A stretch of 64,000 bases of DNA from Psococerastis gibbosa (taxonomy: Eukaryota; Arthropoda; Insecta; Psocodea; Psocidae). Positions within the stretch are counted from its first letter, which is position 1, and each line of letters opens with the position of its first letter. Under the pieces are notes generated by a model. The model saw nothing but the letters and a program-made list of their open reading frames with translations. It did no database searches and had not been told where the DNA came from. This document shows positions 10,601-21,896 of the stretch, piece by piece. A program made the position numbers and the translations under genes. The stretch is from positions 43,249,039 through 43,313,038 of the forward strand of contig OZ020487.1 in the NCBI GenBank assembly GCA_963971405.1, given 5' to 3'.

Positions 10601-13600
10601 CTCAACATACCTCATACCATCTGTATACCAAATGGATCTGTACTTATACATATTACTACTTTAAATTTTTAGTTCTTATATTGTTATCGGCACCTTGCCT
10701 CCACGTGCAAATTGGCTGCACAATGGCAAGGGACCCAAAGAAGAAAAATGTATTATCTAAATTTATGTAACTGAATTTATTTTGGGAATTACACTATTAT
10801 TGTTATTATTATTATTATAACTTGGTCGTGTGCACAGTGCCGGTAGGGAAACATGGTAGGACTTGTCCTGGTCACCTCCGCACTAATCGTGTGACTTCAC
10901 TGTGTTTCCCAAGTGGTTCGGAATCCACTATAATCAGGAGGTCCACTGTCCTATGGGCTGGCATAGGACAGTCAAGTCGGAGTCGCTCTATGGGCCCAAA
11001 TATGAGGCCTAAGTCGTTATTAACCCGACGAACACTACTACTACTACTGCTGTAGCCTTATGGGAAGACGTCACAACACTGCCTAAAGGCAGTTTCCGAA
11101 GCCACTTGAAATTCTCCGGAAGATAGCAGCCCTGATTTGTGCCCCTGCTAAGTATTATACTCGTAGTTACTTGTTGCTCAGGACATTTTCCCATAATGAA
11201 GGGCTAAGATCTTGCGGGAATTCCCTATTTGATTCCCTTTTGTTGTAGTAAATAATAATAATAGAATAACTCATATCATATATTACTAAAAATATATTTA
11301 AAGTGACCGGTTCCGGCACTAAGCCATCATCAGGCTAGACATACAAACAACACTACATTAACGGCTATAGCCACCGACAAATTACTATAGTACTACAGTC
11401 ATATATACAGTATATATGTATATGAGACGTCTAGTATCAAAGTCGCCATTGTAATTTTTGACCAATTTTTCAGAAACCACAAAACCTGTAAATACAGTAC
11501 AAATAATATACTGTATTAAGGCGCCGATTCCACCGACCGGCTAGGGCTAAATACAAAAACGGTGACGTGGTAGCAGACATTCAAGATTGGGCGGGGTTTC
11601 CACCGACCTCGCATTGCAGAATGCAAATGACATTGACGGAAATTTGAATTTTTCTTTTTATAGAAATCTATTAAAATGTTTGTACTTAACATATCCCATG
11701 ACGGCATTTTTTAATTTTAGTTTGTTTGTTTGTGATTTTACTGTATGATCATTGATCAATTTTAACTATGGAATAGAGGAAAACTAAAATTTCCTTCAAT
11801 GTCATTTGCATTCTGCAATGCAAGGTCGGTGGAAACCCCGCCTAAGTCTTGAATGTCTGCTACCACGTCACCGTTTTCTTATTTAGCCCTAGCCGGTCTG
11901 TGGAATCGGCGCCTAAACTAAACTAATAATTCAGTAACTGTATTGCCAGTTTAGATTAATACAGTATATGATTTGTACTGTATTTACAGGTTTTGCGGTT
12001 TCTGAAAAATTGGTCAAAAATTACATTGGCGACTTTGATAGGCGGGGTTTCCACATACGTCAATGGTCAATGGTAAATATGGTTTTGACGTGGTAGCAGA
12101 CATTTTTAGTATGTCTTTAATGTCTGCTAAAACGTCAATACCACATTGACCCCTGACGTATGTGGAAACGCCGCCATTCTGGACGACTCATATATTCCTT
12201 GTTTTAGGTGGGTAGATAACCGGAATTACACCGAGCTAACGAGGCCTTGGTACGCGAAAGTGCTGCCTTTCCCGCTGAACTATTACTATCCTGGTCGCTA
12301 TGAGCGGGATTCAAAAGATCTTATCACTGCTCTTTATGGGTCGTTGGAAGAAGAGGCAACGACAGTTGAAACTCAGGTCAGTTGACATAACAGTGAAACA
12401 GGTAGAATTATCCAAAATGGGAAATCGATAAAAATTGGTGTGAGCGGGAATAAATCCAATGATTTTTACCTTTCTGTAGACTTAGCACGGTATAAAAAGA
12501 ATAACTCAACCGGGGATAAGATTGAATTATTATAAGTAAACCCCAATGAATATAAATTTATTTTTTGTAATTATAGCTGAATAAGAATTAATTGTTTGGC
12601 AACGGAGATTAATTTGCTGTTCATTCTGCATATATGCTAGGCGTAGGCGAAACTCTTAATCTAGTGGTACCAAAATGTCGTCAGCTTTAGAACGGGTTAC
12701 TTTTATTACCGTATTAAAATGGTTTAAATAACTCTCTCAACAAAGAGAATGACACCAACGAGCCAATCAGAAAAGAGAGCGCCTGCGCACCGAAACATAC
12801 CTGCACCAGTCAGTCAGTTGCTACGGTACCTCCGCGATACAACCTTAGAAGTGCAGGTGTACGTAGTGCCACTGAAGAAGTCAACCGCAGTTGTTGACGA
12901 AACGTTTGGAAGCCTACTTTCAAATCGACCACGGCCTTTTAGCCGGGATTCTTCTGTCTCCTTATTAGACTCCGGCCGTGAAAGCCTTCGTTATTATATA
13001 GTAAATATACTGTATATGCATATTACCACTATTTAATATTATTATGCATTGAAGTACCACACCCCAATGGGCTGCTTGACAACTCTAGAAGCACTGTTTT
13101 ATATCAATAGTACATTTAATTTTTACCCCTTTTTTAAACCATATTTAGTTCGGCCAAAAAAAAAAATCCCCGTCAATTTAAGTTTTATGGTAAAATTGGG
13201 GCCCACATGACTCTGGAATGCGTATTCATCTGTGATGGCCGCGGTGTAGCCACCGGTGACATTCATTAGTATTAGTAGTATCCGAAATGTGACGTCAGAT
13301 TCTTGTTACCCATGTCTGGCGGCATTTCGGCTCTAGCCCCTAGTACTCTACAGGTAAAAACACCAATATTTATTTGCCTCAGTTAAATAATATTACACCA
13401 GCGTCATTAACCATTAACCTTTACCAATATTGCACGACAACCCATTGAAGGTCTAGCCTAAAGGACTGGTAGAGGATCCTCTGTCTTGACCTCTGCTATA
13501 TCTGGGATGTTGTTGTCCGCAACATGTCCAGCAACTGCATTTTTGCCTCTTCCCTTTATTTTGAATCGACCATCGCATCGGTTTCATATCCCAGATCTCT

Positions 13601-16600
13601 ATACCAATGCCAAGTTTATTGAAATTTGAATTGAACCGAATTGTCTTTATTAATGCGTTTCTCTCTTTAGGTGTACAGTGACGCTGAGAAGTGTCTAACG
13701 CTACTATCCAACAGACTGGGTGACTCTTCCTTCTTCTTTGGCAGCACTCCAACGTCGTTGGACGCTATCGTGTATTCATATTTGGCCCCCCTTTTGAAAG
13801 CTCCATTCCCCAATCCTACTCTGCAGAACCACCTGAAAGCGTGTACGAATCTAGTCGCATTTGTCAACAGAGTCACACAAAAATATTACCCTTCGTTGAA
13901 TTCAGGTAGGCAGAAATATTCGGATCTAGTGCCTACTTAGGCCCGATCCTACGAATAATACTTATCATTTACTTACTATACAATACAATATATTTATATT
14001 CCCATAAAAAGTTAAGTTACAATAATCATAATATGCTGCAAGGCTTAGCCCGTGTGCAGCTTAAATGTGAAAAAAAGCTTAATCTAACGTTCAGTAAGTA
14101 AGTCAGTAAGTAAGTTGTTTAGTCTTCGTTTGTTGGTGTTAACTCGTTGAGATTTGTTTTTAGATATTTTCGAAATAGTTTAATAGTTTTTACGTATGTT
14201 GGGAGTCTGCAGTAGTGCGTTAGTCCTACGTACTTGGCCTGTCGTTGTATGTATGTCAGTCTCATAAGGGATACTGCTTGTAGCCTTGTAATGGCTGTGT
14301 TTCCATGTATCTAGTGACGTAATAGTGCTTACTTACTAGCAGAAATCCACCCTTGGCAAGTTAGCCATTTGCGTTTGCTTGCTTTTTTTTTTTGCTTCCG
14401 ATTTTTGTATCCGATTAACTTCTTCAATCGCCCCACTAAGTCACCTAATAGGTACTTGTGTCGGGTTGCGACACGTCTCCGATCGCAAGGTGTGTAGATA
14501 CTTGCACAAGTGCATGCACGCTACCACCTTGCCACCGAAGTCGCGTGACCAGTATCTCCTTACTGTCTCCCAGAAGATGTCATCCATATGTTAATGTTAC
14601 GACAGCTATAGGGGTCCATCACAGAATTTTCTGTAGAGTCCCTACCTTCCCCTGTACTGTTACTGCAAAATTTCACCATGTGGAAGGAAATAAGCATATT
14701 ATTTATTTACAAATTTATATTTATTTAACGTAAGCTGGAAATTTCGTTGTCAGCTTCTTCTTCCTCTTCCCTCTCACTGCCGCGTGCGCGTGGGTCGACC
14801 CGGTCTGATGCTAACGTCTTGAGTTTCGTTGTCAATTTTTGAAAGCACTAAGTTTATTTTAAGGTTAAAGAGGCAATATGTCTAAAATTGGAGTATCAGA
14901 TAAAATCTACACTACCTGATTATTGATGATGGGGATGATTATAATGATGCAATTAAATGTTTGCTTCTTTCAGAGTTCCAAAGAAAGGCAACAGAAAGCA
15001 AGCGGCAGGAAGCCGAGACTGAGTTCCCCAACAAGAGAAGAAATCAATTTCTATTTGGTTTTCTTGCACTTGCATCGCTGATGGGCTACGCTTTCTCCTC
15101 GGGTATTTTGCAGGTATGCTAGTTCCCTTCAATCACCCCCAATCACTCTTCTATTTCAATGGGGAATAGTTCTATGTAGTCCTAGTAATGGATATTGATA
15201 GATAATGCGTAGATATAAGATAGATATAAGATAGATATAAATTAAGAAGCGGAACGTGTGAACGCTTCCTATTTATCAATTAGTATACTGTAGGTACCGA
15301 GATACATAATATGAATAGTTCCATGGTAAATAATTGTCCTAGGGTTAAATTTCAGTTGCCTCGACTTTTCCTATCCCGAAGCACTGAATTGATCGATGGG
15401 GTGTTGCATAGTCAAGAATGGGCAGACCCATATAAGACAACACAGTAATAATTGCAGGGTATGCAATCTATTGGGGCATTAATTATCCATAATCTCTTCA
15501 AAAAATAATTTTTTATTCAAAACCAAAACTTTGCTTGGGAAAGCAACCTATTAAATAAATAAATATTGAATTTTTTTGTTCTATTACTAAGCCAACCTAG
15601 TAGAGTTAGGGCTATAAAGCCCTCTCTTACACTCAACTTGGAAGGCCCGGGACCGCCTGCTTTACATGCCCTCCGAAGCATGGCCGGAAAATGTAGGAAG
15701 TGTAGGACTCAAACCAACAACCTTTCGGGTGAAAGTCAGAGTCCGTACTATTAAGTTACTCTACATTGTTTTTTTTTAATAAAAAGATAAACCGCATACA
15801 AACAATTTAATGAATGTATCCGATTGACCTTTTCAGTCGCCTCTGTAGGTTATTACCCGTGATGAGTACGACACGTCTCCGATTGCATGGCGTGTAAATA
15901 CTCGTACAAGTGCAAGCACGTTACCACCTGGCCATGTATCTTGACTATTCGGTTTTTTTACTCTATTTAAAACCTAAAACATTTCTGAAGTTAGGAAGCA
16001 TCAATAGAAAGGTTCCACGGAAAAATTATTTTGAATTTCTGGTGACACCTGCGACGTCTTCTTTGACCAACCAAAAAATTCCGTCGTGGCTAAATGACTT
16101 GCTCCAATTGGTAAAAAGAGGACGTGTCAATTAGCCAAAACCCTGATTGGTTGAAAATGCGTGCTGACAGGTGGCATCAGCTCGCCTAATATAAAAACGT
16201 TTTTCATTCATTCATTCATATTCAATCATCCATTCAACAGAAATGTAAAAAAAAAAATCCTAGATGGAAGTGAATGACCCATCTGGCCTATATAAAACTC
16301 TAGGGTTCTGAATGCGCTCTAAATGCTTCTTGGAAGCGATCGTGACTTCTTTAAGTATTATATTGTAGCATTATATGGTATTGTATATAGTACTGACATT
16401 AACTGACTTGTAACTTGCAAGCGATTGTGATTGCTTTTATTGATATAAGCATTATATTGTAGCATTACATAGCATTAGTTGTTGAAGAGGCTGTGGCAGC
16501 CTGGCCGGTTGGAGAAAACTACTGCTGGCAATGAAAATACCCGTGTTTCCTATGCGAGAACTCACGATATAATAAACACAAATTAAAGACAGGGTACAAA

Positions 16601-17061
16601 CCGTGAAACAGAATACACAAAAACACTATTTATAAACTATACTACCTTATAAGCTAAACATATTAAACATACAGATACCCTGAGTGGCTGGTGGCCCATC
16701 CTAGCTACTCCTCAGGGTCGTTCCTAGGTTCACTCCGATTTCCAATCCTGCCTCTTTATATGCTACGGTATATGACCGTAACATTAGTACTGTTATTAAA
16801 CTTAGGAGGAAGAGGCAACCTCCTCGTTATAACCGAAATTAGTGGATCTAGAAAAAACTGGACTTGTCGGGTTCGGACGCACGATTAAGACGATGCCCCA
16901 ACAAAGCATAGATCGTTGTTCGAATCCCGCCATGTCCAGATTCTTTTAGATTTACTTTCAACTTTAAATATTGTTTCCAGGTGTCTTTCGTCGACAAAGA
17001 CGACTACGATGACTATGACATTGATGATGATGATGGAGATGACAACTCGACGGACGATTAA
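7628..17061 (+). CDS. MTX1: Metaxin 1, mitochondrial outer-membrane import protein
   Basis: Six coding exons: 7628-7708, 9528-9769, 12208-12376, 13671-13905, 14974-15113 and 16981-17061 (TAA). They total 948 nt, or 315 residues, close to the 317 residues of the common human isoform. All introns are GT/AG and in phase. The N-terminus has the metaxin pattern WAGDWGLPSIDVNCL, then YCKFTGAP, the GST-N-like part. Exon 3 carries VDNRNYTELTRPWYAKVLPF, and exon 4 carries FFFG and DAIVYSYLAPLL, the GST-C-like part. A basic stretch KRRNQ precedes a membrane segment at about residues 268-288, followed by an Asp-rich 26-residue tail, as in a tail-anchored outer-membrane protein. Metaxins act with the SAM/TOB complex in beta-barrel insertion. 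Introns hold LINE, SINE and MITE copies. The gene is divergent from the unknown gene upstream. Confidence 0.95.
8535..9440 (-). pseudogene. RTE/CR1-like non-LTR retrotransposon fragment in metaxin intron 1
   Basis: On the minus strand the RT motif GVRQGCSLSPVLFNIYI lies near 9410-9360, followed after a frame break near 9300 by DDIALIAESEEELQEA, then MKLNKAKTKIMAV and LVWSILLYGCETWCIH. It ends with RRAKWMGHLIRQGG and RGRSRKAYGEDLKKDMR at 8765-8535. At least two frame breaks and a missing 5' half show it is dead. It is antisense to metaxin. Confidence 0.88.
10272..11055 (+). repeat. Abundant dispersed repeat (GTGTGCACAGTGCCG family), copy in two pieces
   Basis: The 5' piece (10272-10335) reads CCAAGTTGAATCCAGCGGAC then CAGAGCAGGTTCAAAGCTGC. 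About 480 bp of unrelated DNA follows, then the main body 10820-11055 (GTGTGCACAGTGCCGGTAGG ... GGTTCGGAATCCACTATAAT ... CGACGAACACTACTACTACT). Unbroken copies at 22110-22410 show the two pieces belong together, so the middle is a later insertion. The (ACT)n end looks like a retroposon tail. Class unresolved. Confidence 0.7.
11290..11345 (-). ncRNA. Hammerhead-ribozyme-like core, copy 1 (degenerate)
   Basis: The minus strand reads CTGATGA (11333-11327), a short GGC/GCC hairpin, then GGAACCGG where the hammerhead consensus has GAAAC. The downstream TTTTTAGTAATA matches the copy at 35710-35790. This is a motif match only; cleavage is not shown. Confidence 0.3.
11520..11913. mobile_element. Modular MITE, middle layer of the triple nest
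   Basis: Ends GGCGCCGATTCCACCGACC and complement, flanked by TAA on both sides. Arms carry CGGCTAGGGCTAAATAC and the shared module ACGGTGACGTGGTAGCAGAC. A further MITE (11590-11842) sits at its centre. Confidence 0.78.
11590..11842. mobile_element. Modular MITE, inner layer of the triple nest
   Basis: GGCGGGGTTTCCACCGACCT ends and complement; interior contains CATTGCAGAATGCAAATGAC and CATATCCCATGACG. Closely related inner elements lie at 17389-17646 and 18764-19004. Confidence 0.78.
12041..12175. mobile_element. Short modular MITE abutting metaxin exon 3
   Basis: GGCGGGGTTTCCACATACGT left end, complementary ...TATGTGGAAACGCCGCC right end, central GACGTGGTAGCAGACAT palindrome. It begins exactly where the right arm of the outer palindrome ends and stops 32 bp before the exon 3 start at 12208. 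The acceptor tract is therefore confined to those 32 bp. Confidence 0.72.
12790..12990 (+). repeat. Dispersed repeat, GACGAAACGTTTGGAAG family, copy 2
   Basis: Collinear with 49885-50050 and 6000-6150 (CTCCGCGATACAACCTTAGA, GTTGACGAAACGTTTGGAAG, CGACCACGGCC, GGCCGTGAAAGCC). It lies in metaxin intron 3. Confidence 0.55.
14402..14575 (-). mobile_element. SINE family B copy in metaxin intron 4
   Basis: The plus strand shows the inverted body: CTTCAATCGCC, CACGTCTCCGATCGCAAGG, CACTACCACC-type words and CGAAGTCGC, matching the reverse complement of 62950-63100. The tRNA-like head is missing (5'-truncated). Confidence 0.7.
15571..15772 (-). mobile_element. SINE family A copy in metaxin intron 5
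   Basis: Complete body from A-rich end (TTTTTTTGTTCTATTACTAA) to inverted tRNA-like head ending ACTCTACATTG. B-box complement GGACTCAAACCAACAACC is visible near 15706. Confidence 0.8.
15786..15940 (-). mobile_element. SINE family B copy, directly next to a family A SINE
   Basis: Carries GATAAACCGCATACAAACAA, TTTAATGAATGTATCCGATT, GACACGTCTCCGATTGCATG, CAAGCACGTTACCACCTGGC. It begins within about 15 bp of the preceding SINE end. Confidence 0.75.
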
Positions 17062-17382
17062 ACCACCATTAGATATGCCTGTTTACACGTTATTGATTCT
17101 GCTGCCTAAATCACGCATTACCTAAGATTATAATGACTATTGAAATAATAATATGAAGCTATAAATAGTTACTCACGGTTATTAGCATTCTTTTCTACGT
17201 TAACTATTATGGCCCAATCGGAGTCCCTGCCTCCCGTGGGACACCAATGCCACTCGTTTTTTGTACAAAGTCAAACTTCATAGTAAATATTTATCATAGA
17301 GCTAGAAAAAAGATTATGGCGCGGTTTCCACCGACCTGCAAGTGCAAAATACACATACGGTGACGTGATAGCAGATATAATT

Positions 17383-17388
17383 AATAAA
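17383..17388 (+). terminator. Possible metaxin poly(A) signal inside a MITE
   Basis: No AATAAA occurs between the metaxin stop (17061) and the MITE at 17318. The first one read downstream is AATAAA at 17383-17388, in the arm of that MITE. Use of a variant hexamer nearer the stop is equally possible. Confidence 0.2.
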
Positions 17389-17646
17389 GGCGGGGTTTCC
17401 ACCGACCTCTCATTGCAGAATGCAAATGACATTGACGGAAATTTTTGTTTTACTCTATGCCATAGTTAAAATTGATCAACGATCATAGAGTAAAATCACA
17501 AACAAACAAACTAAAATTAAAAAATGGCGTCATGGGATATGTTAAGTAGCCTACAAACATTTTAATAGATTACTATAAAAAGAGAAATTTAAATTTCCGT
17601 CAATGTCATTTGCATTCTGCAATGAGAGGTCGGTGGAAACCCCGCC
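17389..17646. mobile_element. Modular MITE (inner) nested in 17318-17717
   Basis: GGCGGGGTTTCCACCGACCT ends, interior GATCAACGATCATAGAGTAA and GGCGTCATGGGATATG; the interior is inverted relative to 11590-11842. Confidence 0.78.
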
Positions 17647-18692
17647 TTTATTATTGATATCTGCTACCACGTCACCGTATGTGTATTTTGCACTTGCAGG
17701 TCGGTGGAAACCGCGCCTTAAGGCATTAGAAGAAATATTTATTGAAATTTTAATACATGATATGTGCCTGTCACTAGCACTGAGAGGCCCGAATCGTCAG
17801 AATGGTTTATATGAAATCGGTTGGTTAGGCGTGGGGACGCCATGTTAGGTCCTTAGATCCAATGCCTTCCTCTAACGACTACTATTACAACAGACAATGT
17901 AAGTCTAACTAACCCTTTTTTTTAAATAATAATACATCATTGCCATTAACCTTTACCTACTTTTACTTTTACCGCGCCATATCCTCATGGAGGGTCGACG
18001 GTACTACCACTTTACCAACAGTTTAAAATTATTATCAATTATTCCCCTAGAAAAAGTTCATAACGCGTTTCCACTGCAAAAATTGAAGAGCAAAAAAATA
18101 CACAGAATTATTCACTACATGTACATAAAAGTACGGAAGCAGCCCAAGGTATTCGAAAAGACCCCAATATAAATGCACCTATACTTACAGTAGAATCACT
18201 TAGCTTAACTGTAGGTAATAAAACCTATTACCAAAACATAAGCTGACCTATTTGACTATGCATTCAAAATATGGTTGTAGGCAATATATACAGCCGAGAC
18301 CTGTCATTTTTCAGACATTAAGGGTCCTAAATCTCGTATTTTATTAGTGTAACCGGCATAAACATAGTCTATAACAGCTGTAAACTTTAAACATTAAAGA
18401 CAAGGTCTCGGTTCTTAATTAACATTCGCGAGTAAATTGACGAGGTAGATGCAACTTAATAACTATTATCACTGGCGAGGTGGAACTCATAATAGCTGAC
18501 CTTACGTAATATTTCGGTAATATGTTGTCTATTACTATTTACCTTCCGTCCCGGTTGAAAAGTGAGTCGTGGGCCCCAAAAAAAAACGCCGTGGCACTAG
18601 AGTCTGAGGACTGGCAGAGTCTGTCTTGACCATGGTTCTATTTGCTGATATGTTGCGAACACACCATGCCCAACAGCTGCGTTTTATCCTTA

Positions 18693-19075
18693 GGCGCCCA
18701 TTCCACCGACCGGCTAGGGCTATTTACAAAAACGGTGACGTGGTAGCAGACATTCAAGACTTAGGTGGTGGTCCACCGACCTCGCATTGCAGAATGCAAA
18801 TGACATTGACGGAAATTAGAATTTTTCTTTTTATAGAAATCTATTAAAATGTTTGTACTTAACATATCCCATGATGCCATTTTTTAATTTTAGTTTGTTT
18901 GTTTGTGATTTTACTGTGTGATCAGTGATCAATTTTAACTATGGCATAGAGGAAAATAAACATTTCCGTCAATTCTGCAATGCGAGGTAGGTGGAAACCC
19001 CGCCTAAGTCTTGAATGTCTACCACCACGTCACCGGTTTTGTAAATAGCCCTAGCTGGTCGGTGGAATGGGCGCC
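18693..19075. mobile_element. Modular MITE (outer)
   Basis: GGCGCCCATTCCACCGACC and complement, arms CGGCTAGGGCTATTTAC and GGTGACGTGGTAGCAGACAT, very similar to the middle layer at 11520-11913. The flanks read TTA and TAA. The centre is occupied by another MITE. Confidence 0.78.
18764..19004. mobile_element. Modular MITE (inner) nested in 18693-19075
   Basis: Left end GGTGGTGGTCCACCGACCTC is a degraded form of the family end; right end GGTGGAAACCCCGCC is intact. Interior matches 11590-11842 in the same orientation (CATATCCCATGATGCC). Confidence 0.75.
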
Positions 19076-20059
19076 TAACCAATGTAGGTAAGGCAACCAT
19101 TAGGGATGGGTGGACCCAGGTACGATAAGCCATAATGATATCAAGGCATGAGGAAATGGAATAGGCTATTTGGAATTCAGCCCAAAATGAAATATTGAAA
19201 ATTAAATAAATCTAGTAGGTACCGGTGTGTATGAATACGCCCACTGGCAAATTCTAAATTTTACTAAGACTTAGTGGTAGGCTAGCTTATTCGTAGTTGT
19301 GTTGAGTCTCTACCAATTATGCCATCAGATGCCTCTTATAACTCCACACAGGTATTAGCTACAGAGGCTGCTGAAGAGGTTATTCGGATACATTCATTGA
19401 ATTGAAAAAATAAAAACTGCTCGTATTTTTTCGAACATTTTCCGCCGAGGGAGCCCCCACTTTGCAGTGACATGAATAAGTCTTCCTCAGTAAGCTTCGT
19501 AATATCTTAACATTACTGTGTAACCCCCCCCCCCCTAATTTAATTCTTGCCTGTATTTTGTATTTTTATAATTTTACCCGGCAACGGCAATTAATATTGT
19601 ATGACTGGCAATTTCTGTACAATCCTTTCTGGCTCTAAAGAATCCACCAGATGAAATTGAGAGAAAGATAACAATTTACACTAGATAGATAGGATCAAAG
19701 CCCCCCCCCCCCCCCGAAAGAAAATCCTGGTTACGGCCCTAGTGGAGGAATGGAGGATCCTCTCTCTCTCTCGACTACTGCTCGATTGCCGATTGGTAGC
19801 CTATAGTATTGTGATTGTACGCTACTTGTCAAGATGAGGTGCCTTGCACGAGTATGTAAGGTACGCCATGCGGTAATAACTTTTTTAATGCAGCGGAGGG
19901 GCCCAAGAATTACAGCTATTTTCTGATAACACAATGTGTTATCAGAAAATATGTCGAAATGTGCACGATTGCATAATCAGAAAATTGCAAGCATTAAACG
20001 ATATTGGCGATGAGCAACTTGTTTCTGCAAAATTTAAATTATGCAAATTGTCAATCGAT

Positions 20060-20145
20060 TTGAAAACCACGAAAACGCTGGAACTTTGGAAGGATAAGTT
20101 AGAAACTGACCTCCGCGAGTTGGGAGTCCGTTGATGGTGGAGCAT
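20060..20145 (+). repeat. Dispersed coding-like repeat, copy 1
   Basis: The words AAAACGCTGG, AAGGATAAGTTAGAAACTGA, GCGAGTTGGGAGTCCG and GATGGTGGAGC recur in reverse complement at 47705-47790. The 19934-20134 frame reads LWKDKLETDLRELGVR at its end. Origin unknown; possibly the tail of a retroelement ORF. Confidence 0.4.
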
Positions 20146-20805
20146 CGTATAAAATCGAGGCGACTGGAGGTGTGTTGTCGAGCTCAGCTGGCCAAAGCTT
20201 TTTATAAAATTTTTGACCATAGCTCTCTATTGTTGCCGCATGAGAGAGGTCTTAATTTTCTGAATGAAAATTGGTTTTAAAAAAAATATTTCATAGAACT
20301 AAACTGAACTATATCATAAGAGAGCTCTCATTTTCATTAAGCGAATAAGCACTGCGCATCAGCAGAAACCCACTATTTTCCGCCTATCTCTATAAAAAAT
20401 TTCCACACAAAATGCGTAAGCCCCCCTCCCCCCCACTATTTCTGGCCCACCATTAAAAATAAAAATAAAACTACCTACATTGTAATAGGCTGGGTATACC
20501 TACGGGATACAGTTCAAAATTAATTGTCGAGGTCATTTCTATCTAGTGTAAACCCGCCCATTTTATTTTTGTATCGGGGATCCTCTAGAGTCTAGATCTG
20601 TCCGTGAGACGTGAGTGCAGGAACTAGACAGCAGGCTAGGGGTTAGCCCCCCCCCCCCTTACTGAAATGTTTGTAATAATGTGTTTAAATGTGTACATGT
20701 GTACTGTAATATAGTCAGTATCAGTCTGTAGTCTAGTAGACTAGTCAGTACATATCAGTCCTATATCAGTCCTCGCGATTCGGTAAAGTCCATCTCTCTT
20801 AAATA

Positions 20806-21030
20806 AATAAATAGACTTTTTTTGTTCCATTACTAAGCCAACCCACCTGAGTTAGGGCTATAAAGCCCTCTCTTATACGCTCAACTATGAAAGCCCGGGA
20901 CCGCCTGCTTAGTGCTTACATTCCCTCCAAAGCATGGCCAGAAAATTTAGCCAGTGAGGGACTCGAACCAACAGCATTTCGGGTGAAAATCAGAGTCCGT
21001 ACCACTACTCTATGTGTAGGTACATGTCCT
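20806..21030 (-). mobile_element. SINE family A copy
   Basis: A-rich end AATAAATAGACTTTTTTTGT, body GGGCTATAAAGCCCTCTC and CCCGGGACCGCCTGC, inverted B-box GGACTCGAACCAACAGC, head complement ending TACATGTCC. Confidence 0.8.
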
Positions 21031-21896
21031 ACTCTGTTCGGTCCGACCAAGAATCTGGATTGAATTCATCACTATTCACTAGTAGCTACAATAAATTATA
21101 CTAACGACGAAAATCTTCATTTTTTTAATTGACAACCCCTCCCCTCCCCTCCGCATGGACCCCCCCCTGAAAATTTAGTAAATCCATTTAAAGTTAATTT
21201 ATTACCCTCTAATTTAATCGATACGACATAATTGTATTTTTGTTCTAGTTTGACCTACAACAACCCGCCCCCCCCCCCCCAAATATGAGCTGGATCCGTC
21301 CCTGCCCCCTCCCCCTCTCCAAAAGCATAATAAAGGACCCTTCCCCTACCAATAGTCTTGATAAATGATAATAGGGCCTCTTATTAATTTCCATGCCATG
21401 GGAACTGGAGCCAATATCCTTGGGTTTGCCGCCAATTTTTTGCAAAGTAAATTTCCGCACAGTGAATGGCGCATGGGATAAGCTAAACACAAATTCTGCA
21501 CATATCGTAAGTTGTGCGCTTGATAGTAAACCACAACATTGCGTCCCCATCTTCTTACAAATATTCAATACCAGGGGTGTGTAAAGTTAATTCTTTCATT
21601 CAATGCTGGATAAGGTTCATATTTCACGTTTATTTACAAGTGTCAATTGATTTTAGTGTAGTGCGTACGTCTAGTAAATACATCACTTACGTCTTCATTC
21701 ATTGTTCAATCTTTAATCCTTATCAGTAATTATAGTTTACCATAGCCTAGCTTTAGTTGCTGCTTTCTAGTTTCTAGTTTTCAACTATATGCTACCGGTA
21801 CATTTATATACGGATAGGATAGGTGGGTATATAGCCTACCTATATTACTTGTTATTGTTATTGTTATTGATTTTCTAGTTATACATTAGTATAAGG

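Larger units (their letters stand above)
11435..12040. mobile_element. Outermost palindrome of a triple-nested MITE locus
   Basis: The left arm 11435-11516 (TATCAAAGTCGCC ... AAATACAGTACAAAT) is the near-perfect reverse complement of the right arm about 11964-12040 (... GGCGACTTTGATA). The arms, about 80 bp each, flank the complete MITE at 11520-11913. It lies in metaxin intron 2. Confidence 0.75.
17318..17717. mobile_element. Modular MITE (outer), downstream of metaxin
   Basis: GGCGCGGTTTCCACCGACCT and complement; arms hold AAGTGCAAAATACACATACG then the shared GGTGACGTGATAGCAGATAT module. A second MITE (17389-17646) is inserted between TAATTAATAAA and its mirror TTTATTATTGATA, that is, at the palindrome centre. 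Confidence 0.78.
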
